Source: Comamonadaceae bacterium 2FH
GTDB lineage: Bacteria; Pseudomonadota; Gammaproteobacteria; Burkholderiales; Burkholderiaceae_C
Direction of reading: 5' to 3'
Assembly (NCBI GenBank): GCA_005503335.1
Contig: SCMQ01000040.1
Location: 1 to 43,490, forward strand
Length of the DNA stretch: 43,490 bases
This document shows positions 17,349 to 25,542 of this stretch, in pieces (within the stretch, counting starts at the first letter, position 1; each line of letters starts with the position of its first letter). The translations under genes and the position numbers were made by a program. Under the pieces are notes generated by a model. It was not told the DNA's origin, searched no databases, and was given only the letters and a program-made list of their open reading frames with translations.

Positions 17349-19774
17349 TGCCTGCCGACTCAACCATGCGACTCGATCAAACTCCCCTCTTCACGCTCGC
17401 CGAAGCCGACGGCAACCACCTCGTGCTGCGCGCGGCCTCGGGCGCCACGGCCCACGTGTTCGTCCTGGAGCAGGACGTGGTTCGCCTGCTCGTGCTCCCC
17501 GACGGGGCCTTGCGCTTACCGCGCACCTGGGCGATCGCCCCGGGGCTCGACGACCTCGCGCCCGAGGGCCGGGACCGCTTCGACCTCTCGGGCTTCTCGC
17601 TGCCGGCTTTCGAGCTGCAGCAGGACGGGCAAGCGCTGCGCATCACGACCCGCGACGTGCGCCTGAGCATCGCGCTCGATGGCCTGCGCTGCCGCTGGGA
17701 GACGCGTTGCCGCGGCGAATGGCAGGTGGCCGCGGCGGACCGGCCGACCCAGGCCTACAACTTCGGCTGGTGGGATCAGCGCGTCTACCACTACCTGGAG
17801 CGCGAGCGCGGCGAGCAGTACTTCGGCCTGGGCGAGCGCGCCGGCAACGCCAACCGGGCCGGCCAGCACTACCGCATGTGCAACCTCGACCCCATGGGCT
17901 ACGACGCGCGCAGCACCGACCCGCTGTACAAGCACATCCCGTTCTACCTGACGCGCAAGCCCGCCAGCGGCGTGGTGTTCGGCCTGTTCTACGACACCTT
18001 GTCGGAGTGCAGCTTCGACATGGGTCGCGAGATGGACAACTACCACGGCCCCTACCGCTACTTCATGGCCGAGCATGGGGATCTCGACCTGTACTTCATC
18101 GCCGGCGACGGCCCTGCCGCCGTGACCCAGCGCTACACCTGGCTCACCGGCCGGCCCGTGTTCTCGCCCAAGTACGCGATCGGCTACTCGGGCTCGACCA
18201 TGAGCTACACCGACGCGCCCGACGCCCAGCAGCGCATGGGCGAGTTCCTGGCGCGCTGCCGCGAGCACGACATCGCCTGCGAGTCGTTCCACCTCTCGTC
18301 GGGCTACACCTCCATCGGCAACAAGCGCTACGTCTTCAACTGGAACCGCGACAAGTTCCCCGACCCCGCCGCGTTCGCCGCCAGCTACCTGGCCCAGGGC
18401 GTGCGCCTGTGCGCCAACATCAAGCCGGCCCTGCTGCGCGACCACCCGCGCTTCAACGAGGCGGCCGAAGCCGGCCTGCTGGTGCAGGACGCCGATGGCC
18501 GGCCCACGGCCGTGCAGTTCTGGGACGACACCGGCGCCTATCTCGACTTCACCAACCCGCAAACCATCGAATGGTGGAAGCAGCGCGTCACCGACAGCCT
18601 GCTCGAGCAGGGCATCGCCGCGACCTGGAACGACAACAACGAGTACGAGATCTGGAGCACCGAGGCGCGCATCCACGGCTTCGGCGAACCGCGTGCCGCC
18701 GTCGAGGCGCGGCCGCTGCAGACGCTGCTGATGATGCAGGCCTCGCATACCGCGCAGCGCGACTTCGCACCGCAGGAGCGACCCTGGCTGGTGTCGCGCT
18801 CGGGCGCACCGGGCATGCAGCGCCACGTGCAGACCTGGTCGGGCGACAACTACACCTCGTGGGACACCTTGCGCTTCAACATCAAGATGGGCCTGGGCCT
18901 GGCGCTGTCCGGGGTGTCGAACACCGGCCACGACATCGGCGGCTTCTCGGGTCCCGCGCCCGAGCCCGAGCTGCTGCTGCGCTGGGTGCAGCATGGCGTG
19001 TTCCTGCCGCGCTTTTCCATCCACTCGTGGAACGACGACAAGACGGTCAACGAGCCCTGGATGTACCCCGAGATCACGCCGCTCGTGCGCGCTCTGATCG
19101 CGCTGCGCGTGCGCCTCACGCCCTACCTCTACCACCTGCTGTGGCGCTCGCACAGCGCCTACGAGCCCATGATCCGGCCCACGTTCCACGACTTCCCCGA
19201 AGACCCCCGCGGCTGGGAAGAGAACGACGATATGCTGCTCGGCCCCAACCTGCTGGTGGCTTCCGTGGTCGAACCCGGCGCCAGCGAACGGCGCGTCTGG
19301 CTGCCCGCGGGCTGCGACTGGCTGGAGTTCTGGAGCGGCCGCCGCCACGCAGGCGGCCAGTGGATCACCCTGGCCGCGCCGCTGCACAGCAGCGAGCCGC
19401 CGCTGCTGGCACGTGCGGGCTGCGCGATCCCGCTCAACCTGGCGCCGGCGCACTTCGCGAGCCAGGCCGACACGCGGGGCTTCCAGGTCTTTCCGCTGAC
19501 CGAAGGCAGCTTCGAGGCCGAGTGCTTCGAAGACGACGGCCACAGCCAGGCCTGGCAACGCGGCGAGCACGGCTTCTGGTGGCTGGCCATGCAATGCACG
19601 GCCCAGGGTCTGCACCTTGAGGTGCAGCGCCGCGGCCCGCGCCCGCCCTCGGCCACGCAGCTCCAGCTGCTGCTGCCGGCCAACGACAAGCGGCCGCTCA
19701 CGGTGCAAGGCGCCACCGCGGGCGCCGAGTCGCAAGAGGGCGCCTGGCGCCGCGTCGCGCTCGAGGTGCTCTGA
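17348..19774 (+). CDS. Glycoside hydrolase family 31 (alpha-glucosidase-like), cytoplasmic
   Basis: An 808-residue GH31 enzyme with no signal peptide, hence cytoplasmic. The N-terminal beta-sandwich leads to FGLGERAGNANRAG and DPLYKHIPFYLT, then the (beta/alpha)8 barrel. The predicted nucleophile is D429 in WNDNNEYEIW, and the acid/base D500 in TWSGDNYTSWD after SRSGAPGMQRH. Further conserved blocks are NTGHDIGGFSG and LPRFSIHSWNDD. The family cleaves alpha-glucosides, xylosides and related bonds; specificity cannot be fixed. The start overlaps the TRAP permease stop (TGATG); a second ATG at 17366 is possible. The substrate is probably what the TRAP system imports. Confidence 0.93.
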   Translation: MPADSTMRLDQTPLFTLAEADGNHLVLRAASGATAHVFVLEQDVVRLLVLPDGALRLPRTWAIAPGLDDLAPEGRDRFDLSGFSLPAFELQQDGQALRITTRDVRLSIALDGLRCRWETRCRGEWQVAAADRPTQAYNFGWWDQRVYHYLERERGEQYFGLGERAGNANRAGQHYRMCNLDPMGYDARSTDPLYKHIPFYLTRKPASGVVFGLFYDTLSECSFDMGREMDNYHGPYRYFMAEHGDLDLYFIAGDGPAAVTQRYTWLTGRPVFSPKYAIGYSGSTMSYTDAPDAQQRMGEFLARCREHDIACESFHLSSGYTSIGNKRYVFNWNRDKFPDPAAFAASYLAQGVRLCANIKPALLRDHPRFNEAAEAGLLVQDADGRPTAVQFWDDTGAYLDFTNPQTIEWWKQRVTDSLLEQGIAATWNDNNEYEIWSTEARIHGFGEPRAAVEARPLQTLLMMQASHTAQRDFAPQERPWLVSRSGAPGMQRHVQTWSGDNYTSWDTLRFNIKMGLGLALSGVSNTGHDIGGFSGPAPEPELLLRWVQHGVFLPRFSIHSWNDDKTVNEPWMYPEITPLVRALIALRVRLTPYLYHLLWRSHSAYEPMIRPTFHDFPEDPRGWEENDDMLLGPNLLVASVVEPGASERRVWLPAGCDWLEFWSGRRHAGGQWITLAAPLHSSEPPLLARAGCAIPLNLAPAHFASQADTRGFQVFPLTEGSFEAECFEDDGHSQAWQRGEHGFWWLAMQCTAQGLHLEVQRRGPRPPSATQLQLLLPANDKRPLTVQGATAGAESQEGAWRRVALEVL

Positions 19775-20067
19775 CAGGACGGCCGAGCTGGCGCCCGGGC
19801 AGGCCAGCGCAGCGTGGTGCATGCCACCCGCGCGGGCCTTCGGTGCCTTGTTGAAGCAGCAGCGCCACCTTGGCGCCCGATCATGCGCCGCACGGAGCAC
19901 CTCGACATCCCCGCCGCTCCCTGCTGCTCGCCTGTTGCCTCTTCCGGGGCTTTCAGCGGGTGCTGGTCAAGGCCACGCTGGCCGAGCTGCCGCGCTGAGA
20001 ACTTCCGGGTGGCGCCGGCGCATTGGCGCGTCCGAAGCTTGCCCGGTTAAGTCTCGAACCTGCGCCG
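19775..20067. other. Gene-free gap of 293 bp
   Basis: This lies between the convergent GH31 and amidohydrolase genes. An open frame at 19814-20050 has no ribosome-binding site and reads as low-complexity Arg/Ala/Pro/Cys sequence. A weak 6-bp hairpin (GCTGGC/GCCAGC, 19787-19808) without a T-run could be a poor terminator. I see no recognisable gene. Confidence 0.6.
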
Positions 20068-20889
20068 TCAGGGCCACCCGGCTGGCACGGCCTCGGCGCC
20101 CCAGTACAGCCGCGCCGGGTTGGCGACCCGGGCGGCCTGCACCGCGGCGTCGTCGCGCAGCCAGTCGGCCAGGCTGGCGAACAGCGCCGGGTAGTCGGCC
20201 TGCGCCTCGTGGTTGGTGCACGGCCAGTCGCTGCCCCAGAGCAGGCGGTCCGGCCCCAGTTCGCCCAGCCACAGGCGCGCCAGCGCGCCGGGATCGCGCC
20301 CCTGCAGCCGATAGGCTCCACTGAGCTTGACATGCACCGGGGCACCGCGCGCGCGCACGGCCCGCACGGTGGCATCCTGCGCCGACACCCGCTCGGGCTT
20401 GCCCATGTGGTCGATCACCAGCGGCACCTGCGGCGGCAGCTGCGCCAGCACCGGCGGCAGACGACCCAGGTCGGTGTGCAGCTCCAGGTGCCAGCCGAGC
20501 AGCCGCAGCGCATCCCAGAACGAGGTGCCCGGCGCCGGCCAGTCCGACAGGTCGTGCGCCGTGCCTACCAGGTTCAGGCGCAGGCCGCGCACGCCAGCCT
20601 CGTTCAGCTCGCACAGCCGGCTCGGACCCACCGTGGGCGGCAGCACCGCCACCCCGCGCAGCGCCTGCGGCTGCGCCGCCAAGTGCGCCAGCAGCCCGCG
20701 GTTGTCGATGCCCATGAAGCTGGTCTGCACCAGCACGCCGCGCCGTACGCCCAGCGGCCCGGCGATCGTCTGCCAGGCCGCCATGGGTGCGGCATAGGGG
20801 GGGGCGTAGCGTGCCCCCGGCCGGGCCTGGTGCGCCTCAAACACGTGGAAGTGGCAGTCGACCGCGGTTTTTGACAGATCGTGTGACAT
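20068..20889 (-). CDS. Amidohydrolase, 2-pyrone-4,6-dicarboxylate lactonase-like
   Basis: A 273-residue Amidohydro_2 protein. The metal-binding DCHFHVFE is at residues 11-18, followed by GVRRGVLVQTSFMGIDN, GVRGLRLNLVG, PLVIDHMGKPE, VHVKLSGAYRL and LLWGSDWPCTNHE. These match TIM-barrel lactonases and decarboxylases of the PLL/amidohydrolase-2 group that act on cyclic or aromatic carboxylates. The true substrate is unknown. It is divergent from a GntR regulator with a 34-bp gap containing a small inverted repeat, and the Bug proteins beyond suggest an uptake-plus-hydrolysis module. Confidence 0.88.
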   Translation of the reverse strand: MSHDLSKTAVDCHFHVFEAHQARPGARYAPPYAAPMAAWQTIAGPLGVRRGVLVQTSFMGIDNRGLLAHLAAQPQALRGVAVLPPTVGPSRLCELNEAGVRGLRLNLVGTAHDLSDWPAPGTSFWDALRLLGWHLELHTDLGRLPPVLAQLPPQVPLVIDHMGKPERVSAQDATVRAVRARGAPVHVKLSGAYRLQGRDPGALARLWLGELGPDRLLWGSDWPCTNHEAQADYPALFASLADWLRDDAAVQAARVANPARLYWGAEAVPAGWP

Positions 20890-20898
20890 GCCCTACAT

Positions 20899-20912
20899 TC
20901 TAGTCATCTAGA
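20899..20912. promoter_or_regulatory. Inverted repeat TCTAG-tcat-CTAGA, candidate GntR operator
   Basis: A perfect 5-4-5 inverted repeat lies in the 34-bp gap between the amidohydrolase and the GntR gene. A third related unit (CACTAAA) follows. Because the gap is so short, one bound dimer could control both divergent promoters. Assigning it to the adjacent GntR protein is inference. Confidence 0.45.
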
Positions 20913-20923
20913 GCACTAAATCA

Positions 20924-21688
20924 ATGATGGCCATCCAGAACACCCTGTCACCGCGCCCGGGCGACGACCAGCCGGCGCCGGGCCAAAGCCGTTACGGCTG
21001 GCTAGCCGCCAGCCTGCGCGCACGGATCACGCAAGGCGAGTGGGTGCCCGGCACCGCCTTGCCGGCCGAGGCGGCGCTCGCGCGCGAGCATGGCGTGGCC
21101 CTGGGCACGCTGCGCCAGGCGCTCGCCGTGCTGGTGGCGGAGGGCCTACTGGAGCGCCAGCACGGGCGCGGCACTTTCGTGCGCGCCGGGCTGGGCGGGG
21201 CCTCCATGCTGCGCTTCTTCCGCTTCCGCCACGGCGGGGAGCTGACCGCCACGCCCGAGTCGAGCATCCTGGAGCGGCGGACGGAGTTGGCCGGGCCGGC
21301 CACCTCCGAGGCCCTGGGCCTGCCCACCGGCGCCAGCGTGCTGAGCCTTCGGCGCCTGCGCAGCGTGGACGGCCAGCCCTGCCTGCTGGAGCAGATCACG
21401 CTGCCGCTGCCGCTGTTCGAGCCGCTGGCGAGCTCCGACACCACCGCCTGGGACAGCCTGCTCTACCCGATGTTCCAACGCGTGTGCGGCACCACCATCC
21501 ACCGCGCGGAAGACCAGCTCAGCTTCGGCCTGCTGAGCGCCGAGCAGGCGCGGCTGCTGCGGCTGGAACCCGGCCACCCCTGCGTGCAGGTGCAGCGGCG
21601 CGCCTTCGACCTGAGCGGCCGCTGCGTGGAACTGCGCACCACGCTGGGCGACGCCTTTGCCTTCCAGTACACGGCGCACGTGCGCTGA
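20924..21688 (+). CDS. GntR-family regulator, HutC subfamily (UTRA domain)
   Basis: A 254-residue regulator. The winged HTH at ~25-90 includes GWLAASLRARITQGEWVPGT, LPAEAALAREHGVALGTLRQ and LLERQHGRGTFV. A UTRA ligand domain follows (ILERRTELAGPATSEALGLP ... QVQRRAFDLSGRCVELRTTL ... FAFQYTAHVR). Starts at 20924 or 20927 (MMAI) are both possible. It probably represses or activates the divergent amidohydrolase and the two downstream binding-protein genes. Confidence 0.9.
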   Translation: MMAIQNTLSPRPGDDQPAPGQSRYGWLAASLRARITQGEWVPGTALPAEAALAREHGVALGTLRQALAVLVAEGLLERQHGRGTFVRAGLGGASMLRFFRFRHGGELTATPESSILERRTELAGPATSEALGLPTGASVLSLRRLRSVDGQPCLLEQITLPLPLFEPLASSDTTAWDSLLYPMFQRVCGTTIHRAEDQLSFGLLSAEQARLLRLEPGHPCVQVQRRAFDLSGRCVELRTTLGDAFAFQYTAHVR

Positions 21689-21719
21689 CACCGACTCGTT
21701 CCCTCCCCGGAGACATGCC

Positions 21720-22715
21720 ATGACCTTTCCCTCCCTGCTGACCCGCGCGCTGGCGATCGCCAGCGTGGCCGCCGCCGCGCTGGCCCCCGCCACGGGCGTC
21801 CGGGCCCAGCCCGCCCCAACCTGGCCGAGCAAGCCGGTAACGCTGGTCGTCACCTACCCACCCGGCGGCGGCGCGGACACCATGGCGCGCCTGATCGCGC
21901 CCCGGCTCGGCGAGGCGCTGGGCCAGCCCATCGTGATCGAGAACCGGCCCGGCGCCGGCGGGCAGATCGGCGCGGCGACGGTCGCCAAGGCCACGCCGGA
22001 TGGCCACACCCTGATGCTCGATGCCTCGTCCTTCGCGGTAAACCCCTCGCTCTACCCGCGCCTGCCCTACGATAGCGAGAAGGCCTTCCGCCCGATCGGC
22101 GTGATCGCCCTGTTCCCCAACGTCCTGCTGGTCAACGCCCAGGTTCCGGCGAAGAACGTGGCCGAGCTGACCGCCGCCGCGCGGGCCAGGAAGGACTCCG
22201 TCTCGTTCGCATCGTCGGGCAACGGCTCGGCTCAGCACCTCGCTGGCGCGCTGTTCGAGTCCGCCGCCAAGGTGGACATGGTCCACGTGCCCTACAAGGG
22301 CGGCGGCCCGGCGCTGAACGACGTGATCGGCGGCCAGGTGCCGGTGTTTTTCGGCAACCTCGCGTCCACGCTGCCGCATATCCAGGCGGGCAAGCTGCGC
22401 GCGCTGGCCGTCACCGCCGGCAAGCGTTCGCCTATCCTGCCTGAGGTGCCCACCCTGGCCGAAGCCGGCGTGCCGGGCGCCGAGGTCTATGAATGGAACG
22501 CCTTGTTCGCCCCGGCCGGGACGCCGGAGGCGGTGATCGGCCAGTTGTCGGCCGCGCTGCAGAAGGCGCTGGATGCCCCCGAAGTCAAGGCCCGCATCGC
22601 CCAGCTCGGCGGCGAGATTCAGAAGGGCGGCCCGGACGCCGCCCGGTCCTTCATCCACCAGCAAATGGCGCTCTGGGCCCGCGTGGTCAAGGCGCGCGGC
22701 ATTGCGATCGAATAA
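21720..22715 (+). CDS. Bug/TctC-type tripartite tricarboxylate transporter receptor
   Basis: A 331-residue periplasmic protein with a Sec signal peptide ending near GVRAQPAPTW. Bug hallmarks are WPSKPVTLVVTYPPGGGADT, GQPIVIENRPGAGGQIGA, YDSEKAFRPIGVI, VHVPYKGGGPALNDVIGG, LPEVPTLAEAG and EWNALFAPAGTP. These bind organic acids, amino acids or related small ligands; many lack adjacent TctAB membrane genes, as here. It follows the GntR gene by 31 bp and a second Bug gene follows by 28 bp. Confidence 0.92.
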   Translation: MTFPSLLTRALAIASVAAAALAPATGVRAQPAPTWPSKPVTLVVTYPPGGGADTMARLIAPRLGEALGQPIVIENRPGAGGQIGAATVAKATPDGHTLMLDASSFAVNPSLYPRLPYDSEKAFRPIGVIALFPNVLLVNAQVPAKNVAELTAAARARKDSVSFASSGNGSAQHLAGALFESAAKVDMVHVPYKGGGPALNDVIGGQVPVFFGNLASTLPHIQAGKLRALAVTAGKRSPILPEVPTLAEAGVPGAEVYEWNALFAPAGTPEAVIGQLSAALQKALDAPEVKARIAQLGGEIQKGGPDAARSFIHQQMALWARVVKARGIAIE

Positions 22716-22743
22716 GCTTATTTCATCTTCAGGAAACCCAGCC

Positions 22744-23739
22744 ATGACCTCCTACTCCCTGTCCCGCCGCCAGCTGCTGGTCTCCTCCGGTGCGGCGGCG
22801 CTGACCGCCTCGCCGCTGTTCGTCAGCGCCCAGGGCGCCTGGCCCGCCAAGCCGCTGCGCCTGGTCGTGCCCTTCGCCCCCGGCGGCAGCTCCGAGATCG
22901 TGGCGCGCGCCGTGGCCGGCGAGATGGCGAAAACCATAGGCCAGAACGTGTTCGTCGACAACAAGCCCGGCGCGGCCGGCAACATCGCCATGCAGGAAGT
23001 GGCCAACTCGACCGACGAGCACACGCTGATCCTGGGCCATATCGGCACGCTGGCGGTGAATCCCTACATCTTCCCCAAGCTGCCCTACGACGCGGCGCGC
23101 GACTTCGTGCCGGTGTCGCTGCTGTCCAAGGTGCCCAGCCTGTACGTGGTGCACCCCGACCTTCCGGTGAAGAACCTCAAGGAGTTCGTGGCCTACGCCA
23201 AGGCCAAGCCCGGCCAGCTCAACTACGGCTCGGCCGGCAACGGCAGCGCCGGTCACCTGGCCTTCGAATACGTGAAGATGGTCAGCGAGACCTTCATGCT
23301 GCACGTGCCCTACCGCGGCACCGGCCCCATGCTGACCGACCTGATGGCCGGCCGCCTGCAGGCCGCCTCGGTCGGCGCGCCGGCCCTGCTGCCCTTCATC
23401 AAGGCCGGCAAGCTGCGCTGCATCGCCACCGGCACGGCGCAGCGCCTGCCCCAGCTGCCCGATGTTCCCACCGTGGCCGAGCAGGGCTACAAGGGCTTCG
23501 AGATGACCCAGTGGTACGGCCTGCTGGCGCCCAGCAAATGGCCCAAGGCCAACATCGCCAAGCTCGAGGCCGAGGCCGTCAAGGCGGCGCGCGGCAGCAT
23601 CGTCAAGGAAAGGCTGGCGAACGACACGGCGCTGGCCGTGGGCAGCAGCGCGGCCGAGTTCGACGCCTTCATCAAGGCCGAGCAGGCGCGCTGGAAGCCG
23701 GTGATCGCGAGGGCGCAGATCAAGCCTGAGGGGGCTTGA
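22744..23739 (+). CDS. Second Bug/TctC-type periplasmic receptor
   Basis: Also 331 residues. The N-terminus SRRQLLVSSGAAALTASPLF resembles a Tat-type signal (SRRQLL). The fold shows as WPAKPLRLVVPFAPGGSSEI, NVFVDNKPGAAGNIAM, LPYDAARDFVPVSLL, HVPYRGTGPMLTDLMAGRL, LPDVPTVAEQG and WYGLLAPSKWPK. Its sequence differs widely from the preceding paralogue, so this is not a recent duplication. It is the last gene of the GntR-linked run, followed by a long hairpin at 23767-23796. Confidence 0.92.
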   Translation: MTSYSLSRRQLLVSSGAAALTASPLFVSAQGAWPAKPLRLVVPFAPGGSSEIVARAVAGEMAKTIGQNVFVDNKPGAAGNIAMQEVANSTDEHTLILGHIGTLAVNPYIFPKLPYDAARDFVPVSLLSKVPSLYVVHPDLPVKNLKEFVAYAKAKPGQLNYGSAGNGSAGHLAFEYVKMVSETFMLHVPYRGTGPMLTDLMAGRLQAASVGAPALLPFIKAGKLRCIATGTAQRLPQLPDVPTVAEQGYKGFEMTQWYGLLAPSKWPKANIAKLEAEAVKAARGSIVKERLANDTALAVGSSAAEFDAFIKAEQARWKPVIARAQIKPEGA

Positions 23740-23766
23740 AGCTCGCCCCGTTCACCCGTCGAAAGA

Positions 23767-23796
23767 TCGCAAAAACCTTGGCAAGAATTTTTGCGA
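23767..23796 (+). terminator. Long hairpin after the second Bug gene, probable terminator
   Basis: TCGCAAAAA...TTTTTGCGA is a perfect 9-bp inverted repeat separated by 12 bases that themselves contain CTTG-g-CAAG. It is followed by CATTTTGATTTTT. It lies 28 bp after the Bug stop and before the Fic gene, so it most likely ends the upstream operon and can also function on the minus strand. GC content drops sharply from here on. Confidence 0.55.
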
Positions 23797-23824
23797 CATT
23801 TTGATTTTTCCATTTAAAAACATA

Positions 23825-23843
23825 TTATTAGAGCGACTAATAA
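23825..23843. promoter_or_regulatory. Inverted repeat TTATTAG-agcga-CTAATAA upstream of the Fic gene
   Basis: A perfect 7-5-7 inverted repeat in an AT-rich patch 15 bp before the proposed GTG start of the Fic gene. Its form and place fit an operator. The Fic protein has a C-terminal segment resembling a winged helix, so self-binding is possible but unproven. Confidence 0.5.
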
Positions 23844-23857
23844 CTTGGCAAATATCG

Positions 23858-25045
23858 GTGTACGAGTCGCCTCATCAGTTTGAACCCCTGCTGCCCGGCC
23901 CATCTCGGCAGGAGCCCCTGCTGGCCAAGGCGCACGACCTCGCGCTGGCCGCGACGGCCTTGGCCAGCCGCCGCGTTCCGCGCGAGCTGGGCCAGATGCT
24001 GCGCAGCATGAATTCCTACTACACCAATCGCATCGAGGGGCAGCACACGCGGCCGCACGAGATCGAGCAGGCCCTGCGCCGGGACTTCTCCAGCAACGCA
24101 GTCCTGGCCGCCAAGCAGCGCCTTGCCGTCGCCCACATCGAAGCCGAGGCCGAGTTGGAACAGCGCTATCCCGATACAGCGGGAGCCGCCGCGCTCTACG
24201 CCGTGGCCGCCGTGACAGACATCCACCGCAGCCTGTTTGTCCAGCTGCCCGCAGCGGACTTGGCGACCGCCCAGGGGGAACCCATCATGCCCGGACAGCT
24301 GCGCACGCGCGACGTGCAGGTGGGCCAGCATGTGGCGCCCGCTCATGCCAGCCTGGGCAGCTTCCTGACCCGCTGGGGCGATTTCTACGGCGGCGTGCGG
24401 CGCGGCGAGGCGGCCCTGCTTGCCGTGGCGGCCGCGCATCAGCGCCTGGGCTGGATACACCCCTTCATCGACGGCAACGGCCGTGTGATGCGCTTGCACA
24501 CCCATCTCTGGCTGCACGCGATGGGCTACACCGGGGGTCTGTGGTCGCCGCTGCGCGGCTTTGCCCGTGACGCGCAGCGCTACTACGCGTTGCTGGCCGA
24601 TGCCGATACGCCGCGCCGCGGCGACCTGGACGGGCGCGGCAACCTCAGCGAACAGGCGCTGGCGGCCTGGATCGACTACGTGCTGGACGTCTGCTCTGAC
24701 CAAGTCCAGTTCATGCGGCAGATGCTCGACCTGGAAACCATGAAGTCGCGCATCGAAGCCTGCCTGGTGTTCGAGGCCACGGTACTCAAGAGCGGCGTGC
24801 GGCAGGAGGCCCTGCGCGCTCTGCATTACCTCTACCTGAGCGGCGAGGAGATGACGCGCGGCGACTTCAAGAGCATGCTGGGCATGGGCGAGCGCAGCGC
24901 CACCGATGCGCTGGGCGCCCTGGTGCGGCGGGGCCTGCTGAAATCCGATTCGCCGCAAGGGAAGGTGCGATTCGGTTTGCCGCAGCATGCGCTGCGCTTC
25001 CTGTTTCCCAAGCTGTGGCCGGAGGCCGAGGCGGACTTGGAATGA
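23858..25045 (+). CDS. Fic-domain protein (class II, self-inhibited AMPylase-like)
   Basis: A 395-residue Fic protein if it starts at GTG 23858 (VYESPHQFEPLLPGP, the expected Fic_N opening). An open frame back to TTG 23801 would run through a palindrome and reads poorly. The catalytic loop is HPFIDGNGRVMR with His about residue 201, matching HPFxxGNGRxxR. The N-terminal inhibitory helix motif (S/T)xxxE(G/N) is present as TNRIEG (T56-E60), so activity should be gated. The C-terminal ~90 residues (KSGVRQEALRALHYLYLSGE, then SATDALGALVRRGLL) look like a winged-helix domain. The family transfers AMP from ATP to target-protein hydroxyls. The target is unknown. Confidence 0.9.
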   Translation: MYESPHQFEPLLPGPSRQEPLLAKAHDLALAATALASRRVPRELGQMLRSMNSYYTNRIEGQHTRPHEIEQALRRDFSSNAVLAAKQRLAVAHIEAEAELEQRYPDTAGAAALYAVAAVTDIHRSLFVQLPAADLATAQGEPIMPGQLRTRDVQVGQHVAPAHASLGSFLTRWGDFYGGVRRGEAALLAVAAAHQRLGWIHPFIDGNGRVMRLHTHLWLHAMGYTGGLWSPLRGFARDAQRYYALLADADTPRRGDLDGRGNLSEQALAAWIDYVLDVCSDQVQFMRQMLDLETMKSRIEACLVFEATVLKSGVRQEALRALHYLYLSGEEMTRGDFKSMLGMGERSATDALGALVRRGLLKSDSPQGKVRFGLPQHALRFLFPKLWPEAEADLE

Positions 25046-25099
25046 GCGGCCCCATGGGATCAGCCCAAGAAGAGTCGCTCAGGTCGTGGTGTTCGAGCG

Positions 25100-25456
25100 C
25101 GGGCTCTGCCTGACGAGCCCGACGTCGAGGTGGAATTGCTGGCGCGCAAGCCCATGCTGCAGGCGCTGGACGAGCGCCATGCGCTGGCGGCGTGCGAGGT
25201 GATCGATGTCGCGGCGCTGCGCGACGAGACGCTGATCGTCGGCATGGCCACGCTGCTGGCCGTCACGGGCCTGGGCGTAACCCTGGTGCCGGCATCCATG
25301 GGTAACGTGCAGTTCCCCGGCATCGCCTATCGGCTCTTGACGACGCGCGCCTTAATGGACCTGCGTTGCTATTGCCTGCGGGACGAGCGCTGGCCTGCGG
25401 CCCACCAGCGGCCCGCACGCGGCGCAGACGCGCCAAGCGACCGTCGAAAAATCTGA
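25100..25456 (+). pseudogene. Remnant of a LysR-family regulator
   Basis: The frame reads LPDEPDVEVELLARKPMLQA, then LDERHALAACEVIDVAALRD, then jumps from ETLIVG straight to MATLLAVTGLGVTLVPASMG. The first part matches the middle, and the second the end, of a LysR effector domain of the BenM/CbnR kind. The HTH and about 40 residues between IVG and the LVAxGLGVxLVPAS block are missing. So the gene lost its 5' half and has an internal deletion. It lies between the Fic gene and the toxin-antitoxin pair, consistent with a rearranged island edge. Confidence 0.7.
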
Positions 25457-25506
25457 GGCTCAATCCGTAAGCGCATGGTCAGCGGCTTCTCGTCGCCATA
25501 AAATGC

Positions 25507-25518
25507 ACAGAATTCTGT
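25507..25518. promoter_or_regulatory. 12-bp perfect palindrome, candidate toxin-antitoxin operator
   Basis: ACAGAATTCTGT is a perfect palindrome ending 12 bp before the AAGGAG ribosome-binding site of the antitoxin gene. Antitoxins of the Phd/YefM family bind such palindromes and repress their own operon; the assignment here is by position. Confidence 0.5.
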
Positions 25519-25542
25519 AATCAACCCTTCAAGGAGCCAGCC

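Noticed and set aside
17348-19774. GH31 as a sulfoquinovosidase, given TRAP uptake of acids
   Set aside because: The sequence has the ordinary alpha-glucosidase FGLGER/DPLYKHIPF blocks, and I could not see the sulfonate-binding signature of sulfoquinovosidases.
21720-23739. Tandem duplication of the Bug genes
   Set aside because: Both are 331 residues but differ across most of their length, so only ancient paralogy is supported.
25130-25456. An intact 108-residue gene
   Set aside because: Its content is two separate pieces of a LysR effector domain with a deletion between, so it is treated as a remnant.
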